A stretch of 61,296 bases of DNA from Verrucomicrobiota bacterium (GTDB taxonomy: Bacteria; Verrucomicrobiota; Verrucomicrobiia; Chthoniobacterales; JAFAMB01). This document shows, in pieces, positions 1 through 7,928 of this stretch. The translations under genes and the position numbers were made by a program. The DNA lies in NCBI GenBank assembly GCA_019239825.1, contig JAFAZK010000021.1:1-61296 (forward strand). Reading direction: 5' to 3'. Each line of letters begins with the position of its first letter. The stretch's first letter is position 1. Under the pieces are notes generated by a model. It was given only the letters and a program-made list of their open reading frames with translations. It was not told the DNA's origin and ran no database searches.

Positions 1-31
1 AACTCCTGCAACTCCTGAACTCCTACCTATT
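1..31. repeat. Edge of a short-period 'actcct' repeat
   Basis: The first bases repeat the unit ACTCCTGA/ACTCCTGC with an 8-9 bp period. The repeat runs into the paaF stop codon, which lies at 23-25 inside the last unit. A related 'actcc' element lies at 27930-28045. The element is cut by the window edge, so its full size cannot be seen. Confidence 0.6.
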
Positions 32-808
32 CTTAAATTTCGGCTCACGTTTCTCCAAAAAAGCGGCCATTCCTTCTTTTTGATCTTCTAACGCGAAGGT
101 CGCTTGGAAACAGCGCCTTTCGACCTTGAGACCTTCGGTCAACGGTAATTCGTCAGCGGCTTTAACGGCATCCTTGATCATCATGACGCTCGGGCGGGAA
201 AGAGAAGCGATTTTGGTGGCGGTACGGATGGCTTCCTCTTTAAGCTCAACGAGTGGAACGATCCTACTTACCAAGCCTGTGCGTTCGGCCTCATTTGCAT
301 CGATGAAACGTCCGGTCAGGCACATCTCCATCGCCTTCGATTTTCCGATGAGTCTGGTAAGCCGTTGGGTACCGCCAGCGCCAGGCATTGTCCCAACCAT
401 GATCTCGGGTTGACCAAACTTAGCGTTATCAGCCGCAATGATAAAATCGCAGGCCATGGCTAACTCACACCCACCACCAAGCGCATACCCGGAAACAGCA
501 GCGATGATCGGTTTTCGAATCGCTGATACCCTGGTCCAGGCGCCGCCGCGGCCTTCGGGAAAGTCCTGCAAATAGAGCGTCGCAAAAGATTGATTTTGCA
601 TCTCTTGGATATCGGCCCCGGCGGCGAATGCCTTATCATTTCCCATTAACACAATCGCGCCAATGGCGTCATCTGCTTCCCATTGCTCCAGCGCGTGCAC
701 CACCTCACGCATTACCTCAGTGGATAGCGCATTGCGTCTCTCGGGGCGGTTCAAAAGCAAAATCCCAACCGGGCCACGAATCTCGCAGAGAATATTTTTA
801 TAGCTCAT
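23..808 (-). CDS. paaF: Enoyl-CoA hydratase PaaF-like (2,3-dehydroadipyl-CoA hydratase)
   Basis: A 261-residue crotonase-fold protein of usual family length. It has the oxyanion-hole segments AAGADI (62-67) and GGGCEL (111-116) and the two glutamates expected at the active site, E115 (GCELA) and E135 (FGQPEI). The MPGAGGTQRL block and the KREPKFKNR end resemble PaaF, which hydrates 2,3-dehydroadipyl-CoA in the beta-oxidation part of aerobic phenylacetate breakdown. It is the last visible gene of the paa cluster and its start overlaps the paaY stop by 4 bp, so translation is probably coupled. Its stop codon lies inside a short-period repeat. Another enoyl-CoA hydratase such as PaaG is possible, but the PaaF match is better. 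Confidence 0.85.
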   Translation of the reverse strand: MSYKNILCEIRGPVGILLLNRPERRNALSTEVMREVVHALEQWEADDAIGAIVLMGNDKAFAAGADIQEMQNQSFATLYLQDFPEGRGGAWTRVSAIRKPIIAAVSGYALGGGCELAMACDFIIAADNAKFGQPEIMVGTMPGAGGTQRLTRLIGKSKAMEMCLTGRFIDANEAERTGLVSRIVPLVELKEEAIRTATKIASLSRPSVMMIKDAVKAADELPLTEGLKVERRCFQATFALEDQKEGMAAFLEKREPKFKNR

Positions 809-1443
809 AATTGGCGATAGCCGCCCGACGACGCGAAAATGTCGTGGATCTCTTTTGCAGGCGGATCATATTTCGGGAGCTGAATCCGTTCGCGATTCGG
901 TTCCGGCTTTGGCAAGGGATCGCAGGTGCGCATGGTCGCCAGCGAACGTTTGGTCAACGTTTGATAAATGCCGGTGCCTTTGGTCTTGGTGGCGACCTCT
1001 TCATCGGTTAATTCGCGAACGAGCCGTCCTGGAATCCCTGCAACTAACATGCGGGGAGGAACGAACATGCCGGCCTTCACAAAAGATAGTGCCGCCACCA
1101 GCGAGCATTCGCCGATCTCAACCTCATCCATTACCACCGCATTCATCCCGACCATCGCGTTTCTTCCGATTCTACATCCGTGGAGAATGGCACCGTGCCC
1201 GATGTGTCCGCCAGCCTCGATTATCGCTTCCATATTCGGGTAGGTATGGACAACGCTATTATCCTGAAGATTACTGCCTGCCTCTATCACGATCCTACCC
1301 ATATCACCGCGAAGCGATGCCCCCGGACCGATATAACAACCTGGGCCAATAATAACGTCGCCAATGAGAACCGCGGTGGGATGAACAAACGCTGCCGGAT
1401 CCACTACTGGGATGATACCGTCGATAGAATAGATGTTAGACAT
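805..1443 (-). CDS. paaY: PaaY-like hexapeptide-repeat thioesterase
   Basis: A 212-residue left-handed beta-helix protein of the gamma-carbonic-anhydrase-like family. It shows repeated hexapeptide turns (DPAAFVHPTAVLIGDVIIGPGCYIGP) and the histidines expected for trimer-interface metal binding (VVHTY, GHIGHGAIL). In the paa pathway PaaY hydrolyses inhibitory ring-derived thioesters such as 2-hydroxycyclohepta-1,4,6-triene-1-carboxyl-CoA. The C-terminal extension (LTKRSLATMRTCDPLP) is the kind that distinguishes PaaY from plain carbonic-anhydrase homologues. It lies between paaN and paaF and overlaps paaF by 4 bp. Confidence 0.85.
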   Translation of the reverse strand: MSNIYSIDGIIPVVDPAAFVHPTAVLIGDVIIGPGCYIGPGASLRGDMGRIVIEAGSNLQDNSVVHTYPNMEAIIEAGGHIGHGAILHGCRIGRNAMVGMNAVVMDEVEIGECSLVAALSFVKAGMFVPPRMLVAGIPGRLVRELTDEEVATKTKGTGIYQTLTKRSLATMRTCDPLPKPEPNRERIQLPKYDPPAKEIHDIFASSGGYRQL

Positions 1444-1575
1444 AGGAATGGGTTGGGAGGGTAAGGCAGACCGCTGCGGGGTGATGCCAAATGGCTAATA
1501 ACTCAGCTCATTGGGCCTGGAAGCGTGCCGAGCCGTTTGGGATGGCGTCATGCAGTGATGAGTGTGGGTGTAATG

Positions 1576-3240
1576 TTAAACTGGAATTCTGGTTTCGATG
1601 ATGCGGAATCGGTTCGCTACAAAAGCGCTATCGGTGAGGCTGGCGTTAGCGGCGGGGTTGGCTCCGGTGCCATGGTAGTCGCTGAAGGCAGCCGATTGGT
1701 TGACATAGACGCCTGCCGTAAGGTTGCACGATAGGCTGACCCCGGCCTCAGCCGCGATTTCGTTGGCTGCGTTTAAGACAGATTCTTTTGTTGAATAGAC
1801 CGCGAAGGTAAGGGACCCGCAACGAAGCGACGTCATGCGGGCGAGCTCCAGGGCTTGCTCGGAAGTGTCCGCCGGGATCACAAACACGATAGGTCCGAAA
1901 CATTCTTGTAAGTAATAGTCGTGATCGGAGGCGGCGAGCTGAACTACCAGGGGAGTTCGCACCGAAGCATCAGGAAATTGAGGGTGGACAACCGTTTTGG
2001 TATCACAGACCAGCTTGCCTAGTTTTCGAGCCGCTTCCAGACGATCCAGGGTTGCGTCACTCTGAATGGCGCCGAGAATTTCGACGGCTCGGCCAGGGTC
2101 ACCTAACAATTTATTGAGGCTCTCTACTAACCCGTGCACGACTTGGTCAAAGCTGAAATGTCCATCGGCGGTCTCTACCCCATTCTTAGGAATATAGAAA
2201 TTTTGAGGAGCGGTACACATTTGACCAGAATAAAGCGAGATAGAGAAAGCTAGGTTCTTAAGCATCCCGGCAAAGTCGTTCACGGAATCAATGACCACCT
2301 GATTTACACCAGCTTTTTCGGTATAGACCGTGGCTTGCCTGGCTTGCTTCTCCAGCCACTCTCCGTTCTTAGTGCTTCCGGTAAAATCGATGATTTTAAT
2401 TTCCGGACGCAGGGCGAGCTTTTGAGGGGTGTCGTCATCCGGATCATGGGCAACCAGAGTAACGATATTTGGATCAAAACCAGCTTCAGCCAGCACTTGC
2501 CGCGCGATTTCGACGGTGATGGCCAAAGGCAGAATCGTGCTCGGGTGCGGTTTCACGATTACCGCGTTCCCCGTGGCCAAGTTAGCAAAGAGGCCGGGAT
2601 AAGCGTTCCAGGTCGGAAAGGTAGAGCACCCGATAACCAAGCCGATGCCCCGGGGAACGACTTTAAAATGTTTGTTCAGTTTTAAGGGCTCGTTCTTCCC
2701 TTGGGGTTTCTCCCAGTAAGCTGTTTTGGGGACATGATTAATTTCAGTCCAGGCATAAGCCACCGCTTCGAGACCTCGATCTTGAGCGTGCGGTCCGCCG
2801 GCTTGAAAAGCCATCATGAAACCTTGTCCGGTGGTATGCATGACCGCATAAGCCATTTCGAAGCTTCGCCGGTTCAACCGCTGAAGAATCTCCAGGGAGA
2901 CTCCGGCCCAGGTTTCCGGGTCTGCCGCGCGCCACTGTTTCTGGGCGGCCAGAACCGTCTTCAACAGCGGGTCGAGGTCAAGTCTAGGATAAGTGATTTC
3001 CAGGGTGAAACCGTAGGGCGACCGCTCAGAGCCCGTTTGCCCAACCGTCGACGGGAGCGTCAGCGGGTACGGTTGATGGAGTCTCGATTCGAACGCTGCT
3101 TTTCCGTTTTCGTTAGCCGTCTCACCATAGATCTTGCCACTAGGAATCTCCGGAAAGGCGCTCCAGTATGCGCGCTTCTCAATCGCTGCCACCGCGTTCT
3201 TTAGGAGTTGCTCATGAGTATTGAAGAAGGATTTAGACAT
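1576..3240 (-). CDS. paaN: PaaN aldehyde dehydrogenase of phenylacetate catabolism
   Basis: A 554-residue aldehyde dehydrogenase. It has the NAD(P)-binding block FTGSTKNGEW (286-295), general base E308 (YTEKAG) and catalytic C342 (SGQMCTAPQ). The N-terminal 100 residues match the PaaN type rather than generic aldehyde dehydrogenases. In E. coli the ring-opening enzyme PaaZ joins this domain to a MaoC-like hydratase. Here the protein ends after the dehydrogenase, so the hydrolase step must be supplied by a separate protein not seen in the window. The expected role is oxidation of 3-oxo-5,6-dehydrosuberyl-CoA semialdehyde. It is co-directional with paaE, 421 bp away across a repeat-filled gap. 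Confidence 0.88.
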   Translation of the reverse strand: MSKSFFNTHEQLLKNAVAAIEKRAYWSAFPEIPSGKIYGETANENGKAAFESRLHQPYPLTLPSTVGQTGSERSPYGFTLEITYPRLDLDPLLKTVLAAQKQWRAADPETWAGVSLEILQRLNRRSFEMAYAVMHTTGQGFMMAFQAGGPHAQDRGLEAVAYAWTEINHVPKTAYWEKPQGKNEPLKLNKHFKVVPRGIGLVIGCSTFPTWNAYPGLFANLATGNAVIVKPHPSTILPLAITVEIARQVLAEAGFDPNIVTLVAHDPDDDTPQKLALRPEIKIIDFTGSTKNGEWLEKQARQATVYTEKAGVNQVVIDSVNDFAGMLKNLAFSISLYSGQMCTAPQNFYIPKNGVETADGHFSFDQVVHGLVESLNKLLGDPGRAVEILGAIQSDATLDRLEAARKLGKLVCDTKTVVHPQFPDASVRTPLVVQLAASDHDYYLQECFGPIVFVIPADTSEQALELARMTSLRCGSLTFAVYSTKESVLNAANEIAAEAGVSLSCNLTAGVYVNQSAAFSDYHGTGANPAANASLTDSAFVANRFRIIETRIPV

Positions 3241-3661
3241 AAAGGGACCTCTGGTTCTTCAGGGGCTTGGTGCGTGAAACGATTGTAGGGAACCGTGTTG
3301 ACCATGAAGTGGTCTGACAGAATAGCCCAGCGGCTTTAGCTCTGGGTTAGCTGAAGATAAAAATGTGCCCTGAAAGTGGCACCCGATTGTTGAGCGCGCC
3401 TGGTGGATCAACGCCCCAGCAAGTACCGGCTCGCCTCGGTCGCCACCTTCGGGGCGATTCAATGCCCTGCCGGACCCCAGGGCTAAAGCCGCTGGGCTAT
3501 TCTGTAGAGCCGCTGCGCGGCGACAGCCGAGGGCGAAACAGATGAATAGCTCCGCTGATGTTATGGAAAATCTGATAGTGAGTTTGTGGAAGGCGCTCAT
3601 CAAGTGGTTAAATCGCTGTTGGTCATCGCTATCGTCTATTGGCTATTGGCTATGAGTCAGA
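3241..3661. repeat. paaN-paaE gap filled by a long inverted repeat
   Basis: This 421-bp gap has no convincing gene. Positions 3317-3346 and 3476-3505 form a 30-bp inverted repeat with one mismatch (core GCCCAGCGGCTTTAG). The arms enclose about 130 bp containing proline-rich-looking but non-coding sequence. The same GGGCTAAAGCCC-type core recurs at 17704-17735 and as a hairpin at 36382-36450. The far end (about 3637-3660) carries ATTGGCTATTGGCTATGAG, related to the repeat between paaB and paaA, and ends 2 bp before the paaE stop. The structure resembles a non-autonomous palindromic element; no transposase is present. Confidence 0.75.
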
Positions 3662-4771
3662 TCAATGAATTCGATCGAAATCGATTACAAGTTCGTTACT
3701 TTTAGGATAGCTTTGACAGGTCAGAATGAATCCCCGATCGATTTCGTAGTCTTCTAACCCGTAGTGAGCGTGCATCTCCACTTGCCCGGTGCGGAGATGG
3801 GCACGGCAACTGGCGCAGACGCCTCCTTGGCAACCATAACGTAGTTCGAGCCCGTGACGTAGTCCTGTCTTTAAGATCGATTCTGCGTCTTTCGGCATGG
3901 TAAACCGATGCTCCCTGGCATCTAAAATGATGGTGACGGCACACTGCTGTTCGGGTGCAGGGGCCTGTTCGACCCGGGCGCCATCTTTGGGGGCGGCAAA
4001 GAATTCTAGCCTGATCTTCGCAACTGGTAAACCTTCGGATAGCAAGGCGGCCCTAACGTCCTCGCGCATCGAGGTAGGGCCGCAAATGAATGCGTTGTCA
4101 ATATTGCCCACAGAGACGCAGCGCTTAAGCAAATCGCGGCATTTCGGGTAATCGATTCTGCCGTTGAGCAGTTCGCTTTCTTGTCTTTCGCGAGTTAGTA
4201 TGTGTAGCACGCTGAATCGGTTAACAAAGCGGTCTTTAAGGTCGCCGAGTTCATTCCGCAGCATGACAGAGCTAGTGGACCGGTTGCAGTAAAAGAGAGT
4301 GAATTGGCTCTCCGGTTCGGCGATCAGCGTTGATTTGATAATGGAGAATATCGGAGTAATACCGCTGCCGGCGGCAAAAGCGACGTAATTGTGCCGCTCT
4401 GTCCCCGAAAGAGGCACACCGAAACGGCCGGAAGGCGGCATGACCTCGACAATCGCGCCCGGCTTGAGATGCGTGAACGCCCAGTTAGAAAACAGGCCGC
4501 TCTGCGCCCGTTTAATTGCGATACACAGAGTACCGTCTTGAATCGCGGAACAGATGGAGTAAGGACGGCGGACGTCAGTTCCGCCGATGCTCGCCCGCAG
4601 GATCAAATGTTGCCCCGGCTCAAAAGAAAACTCTCGTTTGAGCGTGTCAGGAACCGCAAATCGCACCAGCAGGGAGTCCGCGGTGTCGAAATGAACGTCG
4701 GCCACTTCCAGCGGAAAGAAATCGCTGGTTGCAGAGCCCGCAGACGCGACCTGCGTAGGGTTCAGTGACAT
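3662..4771 (-). CDS. paaE: PaaE ferredoxin-NADP reductase subunit of phenylacetyl-CoA epoxidase
   Basis: A flavin reductase fused to a plant-type ferredoxin. It delivers electrons from NADPH to the PaaAC di-iron centre. The FAD-binding block is RRPYSICS, the NAD region GSGITPIFSIIKS, and the C-terminal 2Fe-2S site is CQGGVCASC plus a later cysteine in ILTCQS (C-X4-C-X2-C-Xn-C). An ATG at 4798 is possible, but the ATG at 4771 overlaps the paaD stop by only 10 bp and gives a 369-residue protein starting MSLNPTQ, closer to normal PaaE length. It sits directly downstream of paaD, as in other paaABCDE operons. Confidence 0.92.
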   Translation of the reverse strand: MSLNPTQVASAGSATSDFFPLEVADVHFDTADSLLVRFAVPDTLKREFSFEPGQHLILRASIGGTDVRRPYSICSAIQDGTLCIAIKRAQSGLFSNWAFTHLKPGAIVEVMPPSGRFGVPLSGTERHNYVAFAAGSGITPIFSIIKSTLIAEPESQFTLFYCNRSTSSVMLRNELGDLKDRFVNRFSVLHILTRERQESELLNGRIDYPKCRDLLKRCVSVGNIDNAFICGPTSMREDVRAALLSEGLPVAKIRLEFFAAPKDGARVEQAPAPEQQCAVTIILDAREHRFTMPKDAESILKTGLRHGLELRYGCQGGVCASCRAHLRTGQVEMHAHYGLEDYEIDRGFILTCQSYPKSNELVIDFDRIH

Positions 4772-5358
4772 TTGAAGTGATCGAATGGTTCCAGGCAAGA
4801 GTTGCAGATGTAAAATGCTTTGCAGGGAGTCGAACCAAACCGGCTCACGAGTCGAGTGTCAGACGAACCGCAGCGTGGACAAGGAATGAGGGTGGAGGGA
4901 TTTGCCGCTTGAGGCTCCGGGGGTGCGATACCGTACTCGTGCAACCGCTTCCGACCTCGCTCGGTCATCCAATCGGTTGTCCAAGCCGGCGAAATCTGCG
5001 TTTCCAGGGAGACTCTGCTTAAACCACGCTGCAGTAGTTCCCGTTGGATATCGTGCTTGACGACGGCCATGGCCGGACACCCCGAATACGTCGGTGTGAC
5101 CGTTACTACCAAAGTTGGCTCCGATCTCTGTGCCCTCTGTGTCCTTGGCTGACGTAGCCTCCCGTCTGTAACAGATGTCCGGTTCACACGGGGCGAAGTC
5201 TGCTCGGTGAAATCCGGATCTTCCTCTGCCCATCTAACATCGCGCACAATCCCTAAATCCACGACCGACAGTACGGGTATTTCTGGGTCGCTAACCGAGT
5301 CTAACCAAACCCAGATTTCTTCAAGGGAAGGCAAGCTCGCGTTCATACAAGTTACCAT
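4762..5358 (-). CDS. paaD: PaaD (MIP18/DUF59 family) maturation factor with an insertion
   Basis: A 198-residue PaaD (also called PaaJ), needed for assembly of the phenylacetyl-CoA epoxidase. The N-terminal DUF59 core (SDPEIPVLSVVDLGIVRDV) is followed by TPTYSGCPAM, and the C-terminal zinc-ribbon cysteines are CPRCGSS and CNSCLEPF. The family is usually about 165 residues. The extra length is an arginine- and threonine-rich stretch of about 30 residues (about 54-85) between DVRWAEEDPD and PTLVVTVTPTYSG, encoded near 5116-5209. It contains a CACAGAGGGCACAGAG repeat typical of intergenic elements here. The reading frame is kept. It overlaps paaC by 7 bp and paaE by 10 bp. Confidence 0.9.
   Translation of the reverse strand: MVTCMNASLPSLEEIWVWLDSVSDPEIPVLSVVDLGIVRDVRWAEEDPDFTEQTSPRVNRTSVTDGRLRQPRTQRAQRSEPTLVVTVTPTYSGCPAMAVVKHDIQRELLQRGLSRVSLETQISPAWTTDWMTERGRKRLHEYGIAPPEPQAANPSTLIPCPRCGSSDTRLVSRFGSTPCKAFYICNSCLEPFDHFKCH
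5116..5209. repeat. In-frame repeat-like insertion inside paaD
   Basis: Read on the coding strand, this segment holds GGACACAGAGGGCACAGAG and a small palindrome around CTGTTACAG. It falls between conserved paaD blocks and adds about 30 residues absent from the family. The CACAGAG unit recurs in the gap upstream of paaA (about 7780-7830). The boundaries are estimated from protein conservation. Confidence 0.55.
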
Positions 5359-6119
5359 CGGGCTTGGGGATAAGCGCGTTGCAGGAATTGCATTTCAGCT
5401 AGCAAATAGCCCAGCGCCTCGGTGTGAATCCCTCGTTTGCCACCGGTGTGCATCCAACTCGATTCCGGGACTCGAAGCGTGGCCTCGGTTAGAATCTCGT
5501 GGACCGCAGTTAACCAATCGCTGCGTATCGTGCTCAGGTCCGGCCCGATGCGCTCCGCACAAGTCGTTTCATCGACGACGTCGGGTGTGTATAGTTCACC
5601 GGTATAACCCCAAAGATCGTCGATTGCCTTTTGTATTCTGCGATTGCTTTCCTCAGTGCCGTCGCCCAAACGAATCACCCATCCGCTACTGTGGCGCAGA
5701 TGATAGCGCACTTCCTTTAGGCTCTTCTCGCTGATCTCGCTAATCCGCTGATCGGTGGAGCCCATTAAATCCGTCAGCAGTAAGCTGTGCCAGCTATCAA
5801 AATAGAACTGGCGAGCGATGGTGTAGGCGTAATCTCCGTTGGGCTGCTCCAACAAAAGGCAGTTCCTGAACTCAGCCGCATCTCGAAGGAAAGCAAACAT
5901 GTCTGGTGTCCTTTGCCCTCCCTCCAATTCAGAGGCATATTCCAGCCAGTTCTGCGCCTGACCGTTCAGATCCAGCGCGATGTTAGTTAAAGCCATGTCT
6001 TCCTCGAGCTCCGGCCCATGTCCGCACCATTCGCCCAGGCGCTGGCTCAAGATGAGGCAGTTGTCCGCGAGACGGAGGACGAACTCGAGGCGATGGTTTT
6101 TGGGGAGGGTCAAGGACAC
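5352..6119 (-). CDS. paaC: PaaC structural subunit of phenylacetyl-CoA epoxidase
   Basis: A 255-residue ferritin-like four-helix protein that pairs with PaaA in the epoxidase heterodimer. It has the ADNCLILSQRLGEWCGHGP start, the LTNIALDLNGQAQ helix and EVRYHLRHSSGWVIRLGDGT, all typical of PaaC. The length is normal (about 250). It overlaps paaD by 7 bp. The gap to paaB (150 bp) is occupied by a palindromic element. No catalytic di-iron site is expected in PaaC; the active centre lies in PaaA. Confidence 0.92.
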   Translation of the reverse strand: MSLTLPKNHRLEFVLRLADNCLILSQRLGEWCGHGPELEEDMALTNIALDLNGQAQNWLEYASELEGGQRTPDMFAFLRDAAEFRNCLLLEQPNGDYAYTIARQFYFDSWHSLLLTDLMGSTDQRISEISEKSLKEVRYHLRHSSGWVIRLGDGTEESNRRIQKAIDDLWGYTGELYTPDVVDETTCAERIGPDLSTIRSDWLTAVHEILTEATLRVPESSWMHTGGKRGIHTEALGYLLAEMQFLQRAYPQARW

Positions 6120-6126
6120 GGTAGTT

Positions 6127-6215
6127 GGCAGGGACGAGCCCCCGCTCGTCTGAGGCTAATCAAAGCATAGCGCTGGAGACCAACTAACGCGGACGAGCGG
6201 GAGCTCGTCCCTACC
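6127..6215. repeat. Inverted repeat 'GGGACGAGC...' between paaC and paaB
   Basis: Arms at 6127-6150 and 6192-6215 are 24-bp inverted copies with few mismatches (core GGGACGAGC / GCTCGTCCC), separated by about 41 bp. The element fills most of the paaC-paaB gap and would form a long hairpin in the operon transcript. It could act as an RNA stability element or attenuator, or be a passive mobile palindrome. Confidence 0.75.
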
Positions 6216-6269
6216 GCTTTCCTCTCGTTTCTCATGCTAGGTGAGCCAATTTGCTATTTCGTAAGCCAG

Positions 6270-6551
6270 TTAAAGATGTTTCACTTCCGGCGGAACGGTA
6301 TAAAAGGTCGGATGGCGATAGATCTTGTTCTTGGCCGGATCAAAGAACGTACCCTTATCGATCGGGTCGCTGGCGTATAGATCCGCTGAGCGCACCACCC
6401 AGATGCTGATCCCCTCGTTACGGCGGGCATAAACATCGCGAGCATTTTCGATAGCCATCTTGGCATCTGCACCATGCAGGCTGCCTACATGCTTATGGGA
6501 GAGCCCATTCTGGCTACGAATGAAAACTTCCCACAAAGGCCACTCATTCAT
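6270..6551 (-). CDS. paaB: PaaB subunit of phenylacetyl-CoA epoxidase
   Basis: A 93-residue protein of normal PaaB length. It shows MNEWPLWEVFIRSQNGLSHK, HVGSLHGADAKMAIENARDVY and the WVVRSADLYASDP segment. PaaB bridges two PaaAC heterodimers in the epoxidase. The open frame extends upstream to 6710, but that part translates repeat sequence, so the ATG at 6551 that starts the conserved MNEWP block is chosen. It lies between paaC and paaA, each gap holding a different repeat family. Confidence 0.93.
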   Translation of the reverse strand: MNEWPLWEVFIRSQNGLSHKHVGSLHGADAKMAIENARDVYARRNEGISIWVVRSADLYASDPIDKGTFFDPAKNKIYRHPTFYTVPPEVKHL

Positions 6552-6589
6552 AGGTAAACGCCGGGATCGCCGGGAACGGGAATAGGTTT

Positions 6590-6775
6590 CGAAGCGGTAG
6601 CCGACAGCCAATAGCCGACGGTGTGAGCCGGCGATAGCAACCAATAGCAAATAGCAGATAGCAAATCGCAAACGGACAAGTCCAAGTGTGCTCGAAACAC
6701 TTTCAACCATCGAAATTGATAGTGGGCTTGTTGCGGAACCATTTGCGGATTTGCTATCTGCTATTTGCTACGGCT
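6590..6775. repeat. 'TAGCAAATAGC' repeat with 22-bp inverted arms, overlapping the paaA end
   Basis: The paaB-paaA gap carries short-period units (ATAGCCGAC, ATAGCAAATAGCAGATAGC). Positions 6645-6666 and 6749-6770 are perfect 22-bp inverted copies. The right arm covers the last two codons and the stop codon (TAG at 6761-6763) of paaA. The repeat therefore supplies the C-terminus of the catalytic subunit gene. Related units occur at about 3637-3660. Confidence 0.75.
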
Positions 6776-7732
6776 TAAGCGCTTCTGCGCGTAAGCCGTG
6801 GCTGCTTCCCGAACCCAGGCGCCATCAGCATGAGCTTGGCGGCGGGTTCGTAGACGTTGGGTGTTACAGGGACCGTGTCCCTTAATGACGTTATAGAATT
6901 CCGTCCAGTCGATCTCTCCGAAATCGTAATGCCCGGTTTCCTCGTTCCATTTCAAAGCGGAATCGGGAATCGTGAGCCCAAGGTAATCTGCCTGGGGTAC
7001 AGTCTGGTCGATGAATCTCTGTCGAATTTGATCGTTGGTCAGCAATTTGATTTTCCAACGGACCGACTCCGCGGTGTGCGGCGATTGGGAGTCGGGCGGG
7101 CCAAACATCATGAGCGAAGGCCACCACCAACGATTCAGCGCGTCTTGGGCCATACTTCGCTGTGCCGAGGTTCCTCGCGCCATTACGGTCATGATCTCGA
7201 AGCCTTGGCGTTGATGGAAACTTTCTTCCTTACAGATACGAATCATCGCCCTGGCGTAAGGACCGTAGGAACAGCGGCACAACGGGATCTGATTCATGAT
7301 AGCCGCACCGTCCACTAACCAACCGATGGCGCCGATATCCGCCCAATTAAGTGTGGGATAATTAAAGATGCTGGAATATTTGGCTTTGCCGGCGAGCAGA
7401 TCATTAATCAACTCTTGCCGGCTGACACCCAATGTTTCCGCGGCGCCGTAGAGATAAAGTCCGTGCCCGGCTTCGTCCTGAACCTTGGCTAAGAGAATTG
7501 CCTTCCGCCGCAAGGTCGGCGCGCGGGTGATCCAGTTGGCTTCCGGCAACTGCCCAACGATCTCGGAGTGGGCGTGCTGTGAGATCTGCCGGATTAATGT
7601 CTTGCGGTAGCCGCCTGGCATCCAATCCCGGGCTTCGATCGTGTCACCGGCATCGATCCTGGCTTCGAAGTCAGCCAGTTCCGGCGAAGATTCATCGCCG
7701 TTTTTCTCGGGGGTGACCATCTGGGCGTACAT
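6761..7732 (-). CDS. paaA: PaaA catalytic di-iron subunit of phenylacetyl-CoA epoxidase
   Basis: A 323-residue catalytic subunit that inserts oxygen into the ring of phenylacetyl-CoA. The carboxylate-bridged di-iron motifs are visible as E87-x-x-H90 (DEAGH) and E170-x-x-H173 (EESFH). The [20 protein letters not shown] segment is characteristic. It is the first gene of the minus-strand cluster. The upstream 187 bp to paaX contains a repeat and a candidate PaaX operator. The last codons and stop lie within an intergenic repeat, so the natural C-terminus may have been replaced, but the conserved core is complete. Confidence 0.95.
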   Translation of the reverse strand: MYAQMVTPEKNGDESSPELADFEARIDAGDTIEARDWMPGGYRKTLIRQISQHAHSEIVGQLPEANWITRAPTLRRKAILLAKVQDEAGHGLYLYGAAETLGVSRQELINDLLAGKAKYSSIFNYPTLNWADIGAIGWLVDGAAIMNQIPLCRCSYGPYARAMIRICKEESFHQRQGFEIMTVMARGTSAQRSMAQDALNRWWWPSLMMFGPPDSQSPHTAESVRWKIKLLTNDQIRQRFIDQTVPQADYLGLTIPDSALKWNEETGHYDFGEIDWTEFYNVIKGHGPCNTQRLRTRRQAHADGAWVREAATAYAQKRLSRSK

Positions 7733-7769
7733 AGGGGAAACCAGAAAGTGAAGCTACCCACCGCAACGA

Positions 7770-7835
7770 AACGAGATCACCACTGAGACACAGAATTCAC
7801 AGAGAAAGGAGAGTTCGCTTCTCTGCGTTCAGCTG
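7770..7835. repeat. 'CACAGAG'-type repeat upstream of paaA
   Basis: The segment reads CACTGAGACACAGAATTCACAGAGAAAGGAGAG, followed by a partial inverted copy (TTCTCTGCG). It belongs to the same short-period family as the insertion in paaD. It lies between the paaA start and the candidate PaaX operator, so it would be in the paaA 5' untranslated region if transcription starts near the operator. Confidence 0.55.
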
Positions 7836-7887
7836 TGCCCCCGCTTCAAAATCGAAGCGTTGCGGCGGTGTCAGCTGAAACGACGTT

Positions 7888-7928
7888 ATGATACAAAAAT
7901 TGATTAGTCAAAGACAATAGTGTATCAT
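7888..7928. promoter_or_regulatory. Candidate PaaX operator, inverted repeat ATGATACA...TGTATCAT
   Basis: Perfect 8-bp arms ATGATACA (7888-7895) and TGTATCAT (7921-7928) are separated by 25 bp in the divergent paaA-paaX region. PaaX is known to bind palindromic sites in paa promoters and to release on phenylacetyl-CoA. The right arm overlaps the GTG that opens the paaX frame, which suggests either autorepression at the start site or a true paaX start further downstream. Confidence 0.55.

Noticed and set aside
3259..3603. Open frame between paaN and paaE
   Set aside because: It translates the inverted repeat and shows no domain or ribosome site.
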